In this document: in pieces, positions 1 through 8,616 of the stretch
Layout of the letters: every line of letters begins with the position of its first letter
How positions within the stretch are numbered: the stretch's first letter is position 1
Source: Bacillaceae bacterium SAS-127
GTDB lineage: Bacteria > Bacillota > Bacilli > Bacillales > Domibacillaceae
Length of the DNA stretch: 41,845 nucleotides
Assembly: GCA_002261155.1 (NCBI GenBank)
Contig: NKXN01000012.1
Span: forward strand, 1 to 41,845
Reading direction: 5' to 3'
Notes under the pieces: generated by a model
Database searches by the model: none
What the model saw: the letters and a program-made list of their open reading frames with translations, nothing else
Told to the model about the DNA's origin: nothing
Program-made: the position numbers and the translations under genes

Positions 1-1
1 A

Positions 2-226
2 AAAATAGTTTTCTCCAATACATCACCAACGGTTCCAATTGTTATGTCATTTGGAGGCTTCTTCTCTAGAGGATTGAAAATTGACTTTATAGGTGTACCG
101 TTATTAGTAAAAGGTGCAAAGCAATGCTGTGATAATATTTATCGGTTAGTCGAAAACACGAAACAGGTTGGTAGCACTCCTTTCAATGAAAACGTGATTA
201 TTTTAGAAAATGAAATGTATAAATAA
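2..226 (+). CDS. C-terminal fragment of an unidentified protein (5' end outside window)
   Basis: The frame is open from base 2 and stops at 224-226, so at least 74 residues are present and the true start probably lies upstream of the window; the internal ATG at 44 has no convincing ribosome binding site. The fragment mixes short hydrophobic strands with a Cys-Cys pair and ends in a polar tail. The layout (strand, VPL, a small-residue-rich helix, then a final strand) faintly recalls the end of periplasmic-binding-protein-like sensor domains such as those of LacI-family regulators, but I cannot assign a family. A hairpin with T-runs at 247-281 follows. In B. subtilis, lepA would be expected at this side of yqxA. 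Confidence 0.4.
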   Translation, partial: KIVFSNTSPTVPIVMSFGGFFSRGLKIDFIGVPLLVKGAKQCCDNIYRLVENTKQVGSTPFNENVIILENEMYK

Positions 227-246
227 TACAACAACGTCATTTGACC

Positions 247-281
247 AAAAAAAAGATTTCCACACAAAGGAAATCTCTTTT
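247..281. terminator. Bidirectional intrinsic terminator
   Basis: The stem is AGATTTCC (254-261) and GGAAATCT (269-276) with a 7-nt loop. The A-run at 247-254 gives an ideal U-run for minus-strand transcripts, and CTTTT follows on the plus strand. It separates the plus-strand gene tail from the minus-strand gpr-spoIIP-yqxA group. Confidence 0.8.
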
Positions 282-373
282 AAAACCCTATAAGTAGAAG
301 CTTCCCCTAAGATGACCAAGACTAAAGATATTTTTTGACTTTTCTTTAGTCAACTTATTATCACTCTATGCTC

Positions 374-661
374 TTATCCATCAAACATCGTTGTGGTCAC
401 CACTGTCACCGTTTCAGCAATGGATTGACCGACGGCGGAAAATAGATTAATCGATCCTTCTTCTTCTAGCCTCGCTTGTTTTTCTGCTAAATCTTGCTGT
501 GTGACATCTCGCTCAATCCAAGTTTGCGGACGGTCGACATGGATGGCAACCTCTCGCTCATAGCTAGACTCTTTTTCCCCATTGTTTTGAAAGATGCCAA
601 TCAACATCCCTAAAAAAAATACGGAAGTGACTAAATAAATTTTCAACAAAAAAGCTTTCAT
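374..661 (-). CDS. yqxA: YqxA-like membrane-anchored protein (DUF3679)
   Basis: This is a 95-residue protein with a Lys-flanked hydrophobic segment at about residues 5-24 and a polar, Glu/Gln-rich remainder, as expected for a small single-pass membrane protein. Length, N-terminal pattern and position directly after spoIIP match B. subtilis YqxA. A GGAAG-type ribosome binding site lies just upstream and the gene starts 12 bp after the spoIIP stop, so it is probably cotranscribed with spoIIP. No catalytic motif is visible and its function is unknown. lepA does not follow; transcription probably ends at the hairpin at 247-281. Confidence 0.75.
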   Translation of the reverse strand: MKAFLLKIYLVTSVFFLGMLIGIFQNNGEKESSYEREVAIHVDRPQTWIERDVTQQDLAEKQARLEEEGSINLFSAVGQSIAETVTVVTTTMFDG

Positions 662-673
662 GATTCTTCCTTT

Positions 674-1858
674 CTAATCGGTAGAAGCTTTCGCTTGAAC
701 CGATTCAGCTTGCCAATAATAATCCGCAAACACATCGGCAAAAGCATTCGCCGTCCGATTTAACTCCTCATAAGTATTGTCCACGCCACCGAATTCTAAA
801 AGCAGGGCATTGTTAGACAAATCTTGATTGAACTTTCCGTTTGTCTTTTTTCCTTTCTTTAAAATAACCCCTCTTGAGAGCCCTTTATATTTTTCTTCAA
901 GGAGATGATGCAATTGGGTCGCGAGCTTCACGTTGTTCTCATAATTGGCATGTTCCCCTCCAACAACAAACGCCAACTTGGCATAACTTTCTCCATTAAT
1001 CGTTGTGGTCGTCACCTTTTTCCGTTGTGAGTCGCGGTGAATATCAATAAAATATTGCAAATCTCGATTATTCGTTTGAGCAGACGCAACAATTTCCCGC
1101 GCTTGTTGATAAGCTTGACCATAACCTCTTCCTGACTGTTCAAGCTTAGCGATGACATCTGTTTTATCAATTGCCGCTCCAATCCCTTTATGTTCAAGAG
1201 CAACCTCGACCATTTCCCCTACTTTCGTCACATTCAGTGAAGAATGCTGCGCTGAATCTGGAGAGGAAACCCCTTGAAGCAAAGGTAAGTAAGATTCTCT
1301 CGTATGAGTGAAATACATAAATACACGTTCTTTTCCATTCGTTGTCATCGTTGGTGGTGAACTTTTTGGGTCCTTCTTAATCTCTTTCGGATTCTCCGCC
1401 ACCGGTGCATCGTTACTCTGTTGGAGTGCGTCCGCTGGCGGCTCCGATTCAATCGGCATATTTGTGTAATTCGTTCCTTCTCCAGCTACTAAAATTTGTC
1501 CATCATAAATAGAAAACCCCGGCACCTCTCTACCTAAAAAACTCCTTGGGTCTTGGAAACGAACATTGGTCGCATATCTAAAAGCTAGTTCACTTAATAA
1601 AGGCGGCTTCAGATTTTCAGGTGCATACGTCATGAACATTCGATTCTCTAACGTATACAAGTAATAAAGAGTTTCACCTTTCACATGTTCGGTTGCTTCA
1701 TTGACAGAATGAGAAGAAATTCGATAATTATAGGCTAGTGAAGTCAATAACCCGACAACTGCAAAAAGCGAAAGGAGAGAAATCGTTAACAGCATCATAC
1801 CCTTTATGATCGTTGACAAATTGATAGATAAAATATAGTTCGACGGCGTCTCCTTCAT
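674..1858 (-). CDS. spoIIP: Stage II sporulation protein P, peptidoglycan amidase/endopeptidase
   Basis: SpoIIP works with SpoIID and SpoIIM in engulfment, degrading septal peptidoglycan so that the mother-cell membrane can migrate around the forespore. The 394-residue protein has one membrane segment at about residues 19-42, a Pro/Glu-rich linker at about 135-170, and the C-terminal amidase domain. Likely zinc and catalytic residues are visible: H185 (FTHTRES), H274 (IDIHRDSQ) and E355 (LLEFGG). Length is close to the B. subtilis protein (about 400 aa). An AAAGGGTGGAG binding site precedes the ATG. In B. subtilis the gene is sigma-E dependent; a CATACGTA at 1891-1898 (minus) resembles a sigma-E -10 element, but I see no strong -35. 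Confidence 0.93.
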   Translation of the reverse strand: MKETPSNYILSINLSTIIKGMMLLTISLLSLFAVVGLLTSLAYNYRISSHSVNEATEHVKGETLYYLYTLENRMFMTYAPENLKPPLLSELAFRYATNVRFQDPRSFLGREVPGFSIYDGQILVAGEGTNYTNMPIESEPPADALQQSNDAPVAENPKEIKKDPKSSPPTMTTNGKERVFMYFTHTRESYLPLLQGVSSPDSAQHSSLNVTKVGEMVEVALEHKGIGAAIDKTDVIAKLEQSGRGYGQAYQQAREIVASAQTNNRDLQYFIDIHRDSQRKKVTTTTINGESYAKLAFVVGGEHANYENNVKLATQLHHLLEEKYKGLSRGVILKKGKKTNGKFNQDLSNNALLLEFGGVDNTYEELNRTANAFADVFADYYWQAESVQAKASTD

Positions 1859-1927
1859 TGCTCCACCCTTTCTACTAAAGTCTTGTACTATACGTATGAC
1901 GATAGAGAAAGAAGCAGAACCAATAGT

Positions 1928-3034
1928 TTACTTCGTGAAAAAGCCAGTGTTTTGCTGATCGATTGCTGGGTGAAGCGCAGCGTTTAAGCTGTTCGCCAAC
2001 AGATTAGCCGTGTCTGTCATAAATAAATCAATCTCTTTCGGTGTAACCATTAAGTTATGACCCAATGGCGCCAGCACTTCATGAATCAGCTGCCGCTTTT
2101 CATTCTCTTGGAGCACACCAATCATTCCGAGAAAAGAACGTCGTTTTTCTTCATTTGGAAGATGTTCATCGGTTAACTTCTCCTTCTGCCCAAACGCAAA
2201 GCCCATCGGAGCGAGAGCACTAGATGGGCGTTCTCCCTCTGTCATTCCTTTTCCTAAATGTTTCAAAATATAGTCAATCGTATCACTCGTAATCGATACC
2301 GCATCCACCACCGTCGGTACGCCAATTGCAATCACTGGAATTCCTAACGTTTTTTCACTAATTTCTTTTCGTTTATTACCTACACCTGCCCCTGGATGAA
2401 TGCCGCTATCTGATACTTGCACGGTAGCATTGACACGTTCGATAGAGCGTGAAGCGAGCGCATCGATTACAATAAGAAAATCAGGCTTGGACCGCTCTAC
2501 AACCCCAAAAACGATATCGCTCGTTTCGATACCTGTCATCCCCATTACACCAGGCACGAGCGCACTCACTGGTCGATATCCTTCCTCCACATGTTCAGGC
2601 TGCAGCTCAAAGAAGTGTCTCGTCACCATCACGGAGCCACAAACGAGCGGACCGAGAGCATCCGGCGTCACATCACCGTTACCAAGACCAACGACTAAAC
2701 AACTCGCTCCTTCTTCAATTCCCTTCTTTTTCAAGAAAGCAGCTAACTCCGCGGCTAATACTTTTTCTACTTCATGCTGGTGGGTCGTATCATGACTTCG
2801 AATTCCTTGCGATTCTATCGTTAAATAAATACCTGCTTTTTTTCCCGTTACCTTCTCTCCTTCTTCATCGATCGTCACGTTCGTCACTTTAATCCCATCC
2901 ACTTGACGTTCTTCTGACAAAATACCTCGTACTTCCTCTACTCCACCTTGGCGCTCTTTCGCCATTACCCTTGCTTCAACAGCTAAATCTGTTCGCACTT
3001 GATACACGTCTAAATTAATTGATTTCTCTTCCAT
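1928..3034 (-). CDS. gpr: Germination protease GPR (peptidase family A25)
   Basis: GPR starts degradation of small acid-soluble spore proteins during germination. It is made as an inactive zymogen that autoprocesses near its N-terminus. The product is 368 residues, the same length as in B. subtilis. The processing region [11 protein letters not shown] (residues 11-21) resembles the cleavage recognition sequence in small acid-soluble proteins. Aspartates proposed as catalytic in this family correspond to D125 (GDVTPDALG) and D191 (IVIDALAS). Known genes of this family are read by forespore sigma factors (F/G), but I could not find a clear sigma-G promoter upstream. It lies 69 bp before spoIIP on the same strand and diverges from rpsT. 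Confidence 0.95.
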   Translation of the reverse strand: MEEKSINLDVYQVRTDLAVEARVMAKERQGGVEEVRGILSEERQVDGIKVTNVTIDEEGEKVTGKKAGIYLTIESQGIRSHDTTHQHEVEKVLAAELAAFLKKKGIEEGASCLVVGLGNGDVTPDALGPLVCGSVMVTRHFFELQPEHVEEGYRPVSALVPGVMGMTGIETSDIVFGVVERSKPDFLIVIDALASRSIERVNATVQVSDSGIHPGAGVGNKRKEISEKTLGIPVIAIGVPTVVDAVSITSDTIDYILKHLGKGMTEGERPSSALAPMGFAFGQKEKLTDEHLPNEEKRRSFLGMIGVLQENEKRQLIHEVLAPLGHNLMVTPKEIDLFMTDTANLLANSLNAALHPAIDQQNTGFFTK

Positions 3035-3081
3035 TCAAGGCATCTCCCTTCAATTTCACGTTATTTTTCATTTTACCCGAC

Positions 3082-3107
3082 TGTGTAAAAGTTCATTCCT
3101 TTACACA
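3082..3107. repeat. Inverted repeat between gpr and rpsT
   Basis: TGTGTAAA (3082-3089) and TTTACACA (3100-3107) form perfect 8-bp arms around a 10-bp centre. No T-run follows on either strand, so this is more like a protein-binding palindrome than a terminator. It lies upstream of the rpsT promoter and inside the gpr upstream region. Confidence 0.4.
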
Positions 3108-3124
3108 AAATCCGAATGTAAGTA

Positions 3125-3153
3125 TTGCAATCTAGCTTCTCGTTTGATAGAAT
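3125..3153 (+). promoter_or_regulatory. Sigma-A-type promoter for rpsT
   Basis: TTGCAA (3125-3130), a 17-bp spacer and TAGAAT (3148-3153) match the vegetative consensus well. They sit about 70 bp before the rpsT start, leaving a short leader. Confidence 0.65.
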
Positions 3154-3222
3154 AACTTTTGTTCTTTAATTGTGAAAATCGAGCAATAAATAGAATCTCG
3201 ATCGTTTTAGGAGGTGACAGGA

Positions 3223-3477
3223 ATGCCAAATATTAAATCTGCCATCAAACGCGTAAAAACTACTGAAAAACGTACTGAGCAAAACTCTCAAGTAAAATCA
3301 GCTATGCGTACAGCTGTAAAGAAATTCGAAGTAGCTGTTGCTAACAACGAAGACAACGCGAAAGTACTTTTAACTGAAGCAGTAAGCCGCCTTGATAAAG
3401 CAGCTGCAAAAGGATTAATCCACAAAAACACTGCTAACCGTACAAAAGGCCGTCTTATGAAAAAGCTAAACGCTTAA
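3223..3477 (+). CDS. rpsT: 30S ribosomal protein S20
   Basis: S20 is a primary 16S rRNA-binding protein of the small subunit. The product is 84 residues, very Lys/Arg-rich and helical, opening [10 protein letters not shown] and ending GRLMKKLNA, typical of the family. I chose the ATG at 3223 because the in-frame GTG at 3214 lies inside the near-perfect Shine-Dalgarno TTAGGAGGTGAC (3208-3218). The gene is transcribed alone from the promoter at 3125-3153 and ends at a hairpin that also serves holA. Confidence 0.97.
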   Translation: MPNIKSAIKRVKTTEKRTEQNSQVKSAMRTAVKKFEVAVANNEDNAKVLLTEAVSRLDKAAAKGLIHKNTANRTKGRLMKKLNA

Positions 3478-3481
3478 TAGT

Positions 3482-3516
3482 AAAAAAATCCTTCAAGTCA
3501 TCTTGAAGGATTTTTC
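3482..3516. terminator. Bidirectional terminator between rpsT and holA
   Basis: The stem is AAATCCTTCAAG (3486-3497) and CTTGAAGGATTT (3502-3513) with a TCAT loop. A T-rich tail follows on plus and the A-run at 3482-3488 supplies the U-run on minus. It serves two convergent genes. Confidence 0.88.
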
Positions 3517-3519
3517 TCA

Positions 3520-4551
3520 TTATGGCGTCTTTTTCATTATTCCTTGTAATTGAAATAAAAACATTTCAATTATCATCGTTTTTGTCATCCCACTTGATTT
3601 CATTTGCAAATCACTATCCGCAAGCATCTGAATAATCTGAGCGAGCTGTTCATCTGTGAAATTTCGTGCTTGCCCGGCTGCAAGCTTTACTCGAAACGGA
3701 TGCACTTTCAAAAATCCTGCTATTTGCTGCTGACCATACCCTTTTCTTGACAGCTCTTTCGTCTGATAAATAAGCCGAAACTGCGAAGCGATCAATGAAA
3801 GGATTTTAATCGGTTCCTCATTTAACTTCAGCAAATCATAATAAATACGAAACGCCTCTTCGATTTTGCCTGTGACGATCCGATCCACTAATGAAAAAAT
3901 GTCTTGCTCCAGCGAGCGGGCCGTCAGCTTGTCCACCATTTCTTTCGTAATTCGCTGCTCTCCCTGCGCATAAAGTGAAAGCTTATCCAACTCCGATGTC
4001 AGCATCATTAAATTTGTACCAGCAAGTGCTAGTAAATGCTCAAGTGCTTCTTCGTCCATCTCCACATGATGACTTTTCGCTCGGTCTTTCAACCAGCCTT
4101 TCAACTCTTTTTCACTGAGCTTTTTCGCTTCTAGTACAGCCGCTTCTTTTTTCAATAGTTTCGTTAGCTTCTTACGCTCATCTAGCTTTTCATAGGAAGC
4201 TACTAACACGAGGATCGTATACGGAGCTGGGTCTTTTATGTACTGCTCAAACTTCTGTAAATTATGTTCGACCTTTTCCTTCGTTCGCTCCGCCGTCAAA
4301 AATGTTGGCTGATTTAAAAACACGACTTTCCTTTCACCCATAAACGGAAATGTTTCCGCTTCTTCTAAAGCTGTCTCCACAGGCGTTTCTTCTAAATCGT
4401 ATAGGGCGAAGTTAAAATCCATCTCCTCTTCTGTCAATGCGCTAGCAATCAGCTTTTGCTTCGTTTCATTGATTAAAAAATCTTCTTTTCCGTATAATAA
4501 ATAAACAGAAGCAAACTGTTTTTGTTCGATCTCTTTCCAAATTGGTATCAA
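3520..4551 (-). CDS. holA: DNA polymerase III delta subunit (clamp-loader arm)
   Basis: This is a 343-residue member of the HolA/YqeN family, the delta subunit of the clamp loader that opens the sliding clamp ring and loads it on primed DNA. The N-terminus (VYLLYGKEDFLINET) is the family signature, followed by a degenerate AAA+ fold without a functional Walker A, and helical domains rich in Leu/Lys. Length matches B. subtilis YqeN. The gene is monocistronic, ending at the hairpin at 3482-3516, with paired inverted repeats in its 5' region (4598-4644). Confidence 0.93.
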   Translation of the reverse strand: MIPIWKEIEQKQFASVYLLYGKEDFLINETKQKLIASALTEEEMDFNFALYDLEETPVETALEEAETFPFMGERKVVFLNQPTFLTAERTKEKVEHNLQKFEQYIKDPAPYTILVLVASYEKLDERKKLTKLLKKEAAVLEAKKLSEKELKGWLKDRAKSHHVEMDEEALEHLLALAGTNLMMLTSELDKLSLYAQGEQRITKEMVDKLTARSLEQDIFSLVDRIVTGKIEEAFRIYYDLLKLNEEPIKILSLIASQFRLIYQTKELSRKGYGQQQIAGFLKVHPFRVKLAAGQARNFTDEQLAQIIQMLADSDLQMKSSGMTKTMIIEMFLFQLQGIMKKTP

Positions 4552-4597
4552 GGGCTTTTTCTCTCCATTTTCATTTGATACTATTCATGTTAAAAAA

Positions 4598-4644
4598 GCC
4601 TGATCGATTTGACAAGGGGAAACTGATCAAGAGGCCTCCCCTTG
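4598..4644 (-). other. Overlapping inverted repeats upstream of holA
   Basis: CAAGGGGA (4613-4620) and TCCCCTTG (4637-4644) are perfect 8-bp arms. Read on the minus strand, GCCTCTTGATC within this block can instead pair partly with a later GATCAGGC that is followed by six Ts, giving a terminator-like alternative fold just before holA. No transcription start is identified, so a leader role is only a possibility. The rest of 4552-4836 shows no gene. Confidence 0.3.
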
Positions 4645-4836
4645 TAGATCTATATGAACGCCAACAATGATGTCCCGGAAACAGCCTTGCTGACGGTGAT
4701 CGCTTCTTACATGTATTTTCACCGAATTTTTAAATTTTATCGAAGTTAACTCTTGTCAGAGAAGGAAATTGTCAAGAGAAGTCTAGATTTTTCTGAAATG
4801 ATCGACTATACTATAATGGAAATAGGAGGGGTAGTT

Positions 4837-4968
4837 GTGAACGAATTTGAAAAAAGTGTTCAGTCAAAACGTAACGATGCAGTAGACTCCGGCGTTGGAT
4901 TTATCGTTTCTTTCGGTTTCTTCGCTACAATGTTTATTATTGCAACAGCTATCAAAATGATCGGATAA
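4837..4968 (+). CDS. yqzM: YqzM-like small membrane protein
   Basis: The product has 43 residues with a GTG start at 4837, six bases after AATAGGAGGGG. The longer frame from 4753 lacks a binding site at its start. It begins VNEFEKSVQSKRNDAVDSG and then has one hydrophobic helix (about residues 21-41). Sequence and location between holA and comEC match the small YqzM family. Function is unknown. A TATAAT at 4812-4817 may be its -10, with a poor -35. It is convergent with comEC and followed by a terminator. Confidence 0.8.
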   Translation: MNEFEKSVQSKRNDAVDSGVGFIVSFGFFATMFIIATAIKMIG

Positions 4969-4977
4969 TTCTGTGTT

Positions 4978-5010
4978 AGAAGCTCGTCACTTAGCGAGCT
5001 TCTTTCTTTT
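4978..5010 (+). terminator. Terminator of yqzM
   Basis: AGAAGCTCG (4978-4986) pairs with CGAGCTTCT (4995-5003), followed by TTCTTTT. Confidence 0.75.
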
Positions 5011-5088
5011 ATTCCGCATAAACGGACTGCATCCACATGGCAGAAGGGAGGCGAAAAATCCCCCCACCGATTGAAGTTTCACTTTATT

Positions 5089-7380
5089 TTACGGAATACA
5101 GGTAGAAAATGTGCCTCTCCTTCCACGAAAAGTATAAGTAATTTCTCCATGAAGGTCCGTTCTCCATATTTTCACTTGATACTTGTGAAGCCGCTGAACA
5201 ACCTCTCGATGCGGATGCCCGTAACGATTTTTCCTACCGGCGGAAATAATGCCATATCCAGGCGTTGCTTCTGCAATAAACGGTTCAGATGTCGATGATT
5301 TACTTCCGTGGTGCCCGATTTTAACGAAATCAACATCGATATTGAAGCGATCAACTAACTTCTTTTCAGCATTCTCTTCGGCATCTCCTGTAAACAGCCA
5401 CTTTTTCCCGCCAATTTGAGCATATAAGACAAGTGAGTCATCATTGCCTTCATACTGCTTATCGTCTGGTGATAAAAATTGAAAAACAGATTCTCCCGCT
5501 TGCCAACTTTCTTGAAATGTGCCATATCGAACAGGAATATGAAACCATTTCGCCTGTTCGATCGTCTGCTGCATCACCGGCTTGACCTCCGAACCAGGAC
5601 TAATGATCACTTCTTGAATTTTCATGTGAGGAAACAGTTCGGTAGCAGCACCAATATGATCATAATCACTATGAGTTAAAATCAGCTTATCAATGCGTAT
5701 GATTCCCCTACTTTTAAAATAGGGTAGCAACACATCCTCACCGATTTTAAAATCCTTTCTTTGCCTCTGCCATTCCTCTTTATGAAAAGGAAGCAAGCCG
5801 CCTGTATCAATTAAATAATTCCCTTGATTAAAAGGCAATTGAATCAACGTTGCATCTCCTTGCCCAATATCGATAAATGTCACTTCCCCTTTTGGCGAAT
5901 ACGTTTGCGTGACGATTTGAACACTTATCATAAATGCTAACAGTAAAAATACCAGCTGAAGCTTTTTCGATTTTTCCCAGTATAAAAAAGCAAGAAGGCA
6001 CAAACAACAGGAAACTGCGAGCAAAAGCGCAGACGGCCGACCTGTAACGACTACCGCAAACGGCCATGCACTAACTGTCATTGCTACTTCATCGACCCGA
6101 CTTAATAACGCACCTAACGGCGGTAACAGCATCAGCACAGGTGGAAACAGGAAGCTAACAATATAAATCACAAGCAACCCGGGTAATAAAAGAAAAGAAT
6201 AAAACGGTACGAAAAATAAATTCGCCACAAACGAATAAAGCGAGATTTCAAAAAAGTGATACATCATCACTGGCAGGCCAGCGATTTGCGAGACGGTCGT
6301 AACAGCAAACATTTTTCCAAGAAAAGAGGTCGGATAGGATAAAATCGAGTGTGAGGAAAGAATTAATGAAAAACTAACGAGGTAGGACAACTGAAAGCCA
6401 ACTTGATAAAGCAAATAAGGATCATACACGAGGACGAGCAAAAAACTGAGGCTTAGTGCATCTAGAGGCGTAAACTTCCGTTGAAATTTTATCGACATTA
6501 AAATAAGAATCGTCATTAAACAAGCGCGAACGACGGGAGGAGAACCACCCGCAAGCAAGGCATAGACAGGTAGAAACGTCAGTAAAATAAGCTGTGATCG
6601 CTCTTTCGTCACACCTATTCGAATGAGCAAGTAATACAAAAAAGCTGTCATTAAACCGACATGAAGCCCTGAAATCGCCAATAAGTGGATAACCCCTAAC
6701 CGCTGATACGCAGTCGTGATTTCTTCTTCAGTCAATGTCCGGTCACCGAACAATAAAGCAGCCGCAGTCGGTTGTAGACTTTCTGGAAACGTTTCTTTTA
6801 TACGGTCAAGCCCTTTTGCACGCCATAAGAAAATTTGTTGTTTCACGGAAAGCTTCGGCTGATAACAAGAGGATAATGAAAAACGATTTACTTTCAATTG
6901 CCAATACGTATGTTGATGAGCCAAAAATTTGCGATAATCAAACCCATGGCGATTGCGCGCTTCTGCCGGTTGGTCTAGCGTACCTGCTACGTCGCACATC
7001 GTCCCCGGCAACAGTTGCTTCAGCTTGTCGGCTTCTTCCTTTGAGGAAAGCTTGTAGCTTAAATGAAGCTGTTCACCTGCAGAAGATCGAACGGTTGCCT
7101 TCAAGCGATCCCCGTCCATCACCATATCTTCGGTAAATGATACTCGAAACGCCTCTTCATCACCTGTATAGATAGAACGCTGTTGCTTTTCATGAAACTG
7201 ACCGACAAAAAAGGCCAGAACGACTGCAGCGAGCATCAGTTGTTTCATCCGCCCTATTAATCGTATCCATAAATATAGTGCTAATAAGGTAAAAAATAGT
7301 CGGACACTTCCTAAAACCGGAAGTGCCCATATCATTCCTACGAAAGAAAACAAAGCGACATAAATGAATTGTCCGCGCAT
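5089..7380 (-). CDS. comEC: ComEC/Rec2 competence DNA-uptake channel
   Basis: ComEC is the membrane channel through which single-stranded DNA enters during transformation. The 763-residue protein has N-terminal membrane segments, an OB-like extracytoplasmic domain (about 60-160), the multi-span Competence domain (about 205-480, with the conserved LAISGLHVGL), and a C-terminal metallo-beta-lactamase-like domain starting near residue 500 (FIDIGQGDATLI). That domain has LTHSDYDHIGA near residue 570 and KIGHHGSKSS near 688, so metal ligands appear intact; it is proposed as the strand-degrading nuclease. The gene starts 14 bp after comEB and ends the comE operon. No frameshift or truncation is seen, so uptake capacity looks intact. 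Confidence 0.95.
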   Translation of the reverse strand: MRGQFIYVALFSFVGMIWALPVLGSVRLFFTLLALYLWIRLIGRMKQLMLAAVVLAFFVGQFHEKQQRSIYTGDEEAFRVSFTEDMVMDGDRLKATVRSSAGEQLHLSYKLSSKEEADKLKQLLPGTMCDVAGTLDQPAEARNRHGFDYRKFLAHQHTYWQLKVNRFSLSSCYQPKLSVKQQIFLWRAKGLDRIKETFPESLQPTAAALLFGDRTLTEEEITTAYQRLGVIHLLAISGLHVGLMTAFLYYLLIRIGVTKERSQLILLTFLPVYALLAGGSPPVVRACLMTILILMSIKFQRKFTPLDALSLSFLLVLVYDPYLLYQVGFQLSYLVSFSLILSSHSILSYPTSFLGKMFAVTTVSQIAGLPVMMYHFFEISLYSFVANLFFVPFYSFLLLPGLLVIYIVSFLFPPVLMLLPPLGALLSRVDEVAMTVSAWPFAVVVTGRPSALLLAVSCCLCLLAFLYWEKSKKLQLVFLLLAFMISVQIVTQTYSPKGEVTFIDIGQGDATLIQLPFNQGNYLIDTGGLLPFHKEEWQRQRKDFKIGEDVLLPYFKSRGIIRIDKLILTHSDYDHIGAATELFPHMKIQEVIISPGSEVKPVMQQTIEQAKWFHIPVRYGTFQESWQAGESVFQFLSPDDKQYEGNDDSLVLYAQIGGKKWLFTGDAEENAEKKLVDRFNIDVDFVKIGHHGSKSSTSEPFIAEATPGYGIISAGRKNRYGHPHREVVQRLHKYQVKIWRTDLHGEITYTFRGRRGTFSTCIP

Positions 7381-7394
7381 ATAGCCTCCTTCAT

Positions 7395-7814
7395 TTATTT
7401 TGGCAAATGCTTCACTTCAATCCCTTTCAAAAAGTGTTGATTCCATTTATTCGGATAGGCATGACGATAAATAATACGTTGAATGCCCGCTTGTGCTAAC
7501 GTCTTCGCGCAATTTTCACAGGGCTCATGAGTGACATATGCGGCCGCTCCTTTTAATCGGTCACGATCAGCATGAAGAACCGCATTTAACTCAGCATGTA
7601 AACAACGAATACATCTCTTTTCATCAGATAGCAAACAGCCTTCTTCATCACAATGCTCATGCCCGTGGATCGATCCGTTATATCCCGTAGCTACAATATG
7701 CTTATCCTTAACAAGAACACACCCCACATGCAGACGGTTACACGTCGAACGTGTTGATACAACATCCGCAATATCTAAAAAATATTCATCCCAACTTTTT
7801 CTACTCATTCTCAC
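7395..7814 (-). CDS. comEB: ComEB, dCMP deaminase family
   Basis: This is a zinc-dependent cytidylate deaminase of the ComEB family (dCMP to dUMP). Zinc and proton-transfer residues are visible: HAE at residues 73-75 and PCENC at 98-102 (H73, C99, C102, E75). It lies between comEA and comEC in the usual order, with a 63-bp gap after comEA and 14 bp before comEC. At 139 residues it is about 50 residues shorter than the B. subtilis protein, which carries a C-terminal extension. Two in-frame ATGs (7814 and 7808) are possible; neither has a strong Shine-Dalgarno. Confidence 0.93.
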   Translation of the reverse strand: MRMSRKSWDEYFLDIADVVSTRSTCNRLHVGCVLVKDKHIVATGYNGSIHGHEHCDEEGCLLSDEKRCIRCLHAELNAVLHADRDRLKGAAAYVTHEPCENCAKTLAQAGIQRIIYRHAYPNKWNQHFLKGIEVKHLPK

Positions 7815-7877
7815 TTCACTCTTTCTACAACTTTTTTCTTTAGTTTAGCGAGAAAAAAAGGAGCTCGTCAATCAATT

Positions 7878-8537
7878 TTAATTGACAGTAATTAACGGCT
7901 GCAGCTTTTCAAAGGTTTTGTCACCGATACCCGACACATTTTTCAAATCTTCTGCTTGAGCAAATGCTCCTGTCGTTTCTCGATAATCAATAATCGCCTG
8001 TGCTTTCGCTTCCCCAATTCCCGGAAGCTCCTGCAACTCAGCTGACGTAGCTGTATTAATATTGACCGCACCACCTTGCTCCGCACCGCTAGAACTAGTT
8101 GTCTGCACACTCGTCGTTCCTCCATCAATCGCTGGAGCAGTAACAGGCGGCTCCTCCCCTACTTTCGGAATGTAGATCACCATTTCATCCTGTAGCTTTT
8201 GTGCTAAATTAACCGTCGTGCGATCCGCTTCCTTTTGAAATCCCCCTGCCTTTGCTACCGCATCGTTAATTCGTTCCTCGCTAGATAAAGAATAAATTCC
8301 TGGCGTTTTGACCGCACCTTTAATATCTATCGTCACCGTTTGTGGCTGCTCAGGCGCTTTCACTTCTGTCGGTGCAGCTGTCACTTTCTCCTGCGCAGGT
8401 AATGTCGTCTCCTCAATAGCAAATGGCTCAGATGAAGGAGGCTCCTCCTCGGATAATTGATACAATCCAAACGCACAAATACCAGCAGCAATTAAGACAT
8501 GTGTTTTATATTTTTCAAGCCAGGCTTTTATGTCCAC
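7878..8537 (-). CDS. comEA: ComEA, membrane-bound DNA receptor of the competence machinery
   Basis: ComEA binds double-stranded DNA at the outer membrane face and hands it to ComEC. The protein has one N-terminal membrane helix (about residues 11-25), a Pro/Glu-rich tether, an SLBB-type domain (VTIDIKGAVKTPGIYSL onward), a Ser/Thr/Gly linker, and a C-terminal pair of helix-hairpin-helix motifs (VNINTATSAELQELPGIG; NVSGIGDKTFEKL) that bind DNA. I chose the GTG at 8537 (219 aa), five bases after GAGGTGG, rather than the GTG at 8546 that lies inside that Shine-Dalgarno. It is the first gene of comEABC and diverges from comER; no convincing ComK box was identified in the 79-bp intergenic region. 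Confidence 0.94.
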   Translation of the reverse strand: MDIKAWLEKYKTHVLIAAGICAFGLYQLSEEEPPSSEPFAIEETTLPAQEKVTAAPTEVKAPEQPQTVTIDIKGAVKTPGIYSLSSEERINDAVAKAGGFQKEADRTTVNLAQKLQDEMVIYIPKVGEEPPVTAPAIDGGTTSVQTTSSSGAEQGGAVNINTATSAELQELPGIGEAKAQAIIDYRETTGAFAQAEDLKNVSGIGDKTFEKLQPLITVN

Positions 8538-8616
8538 TCTTTCCACCTCGTTTGCATAAACTTTTTTTCATCACATACATTGTAAAAGTCGTATTTCTAT
8601 CAAGGGGGGAAAACCA

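Noticed and set aside
2400-2795. 131-codon plus-strand frame
   Set aside because: It lies wholly antisense to gpr, has Ser/Thr/Pro-rich composition, and no binding site; it is a shadow of a well-supported gene.
3214-3222. Upstream GTG start for rpsT
   Set aside because: The GTG is part of the Shine-Dalgarno sequence; S20 proteins begin at the ATG at 3223.
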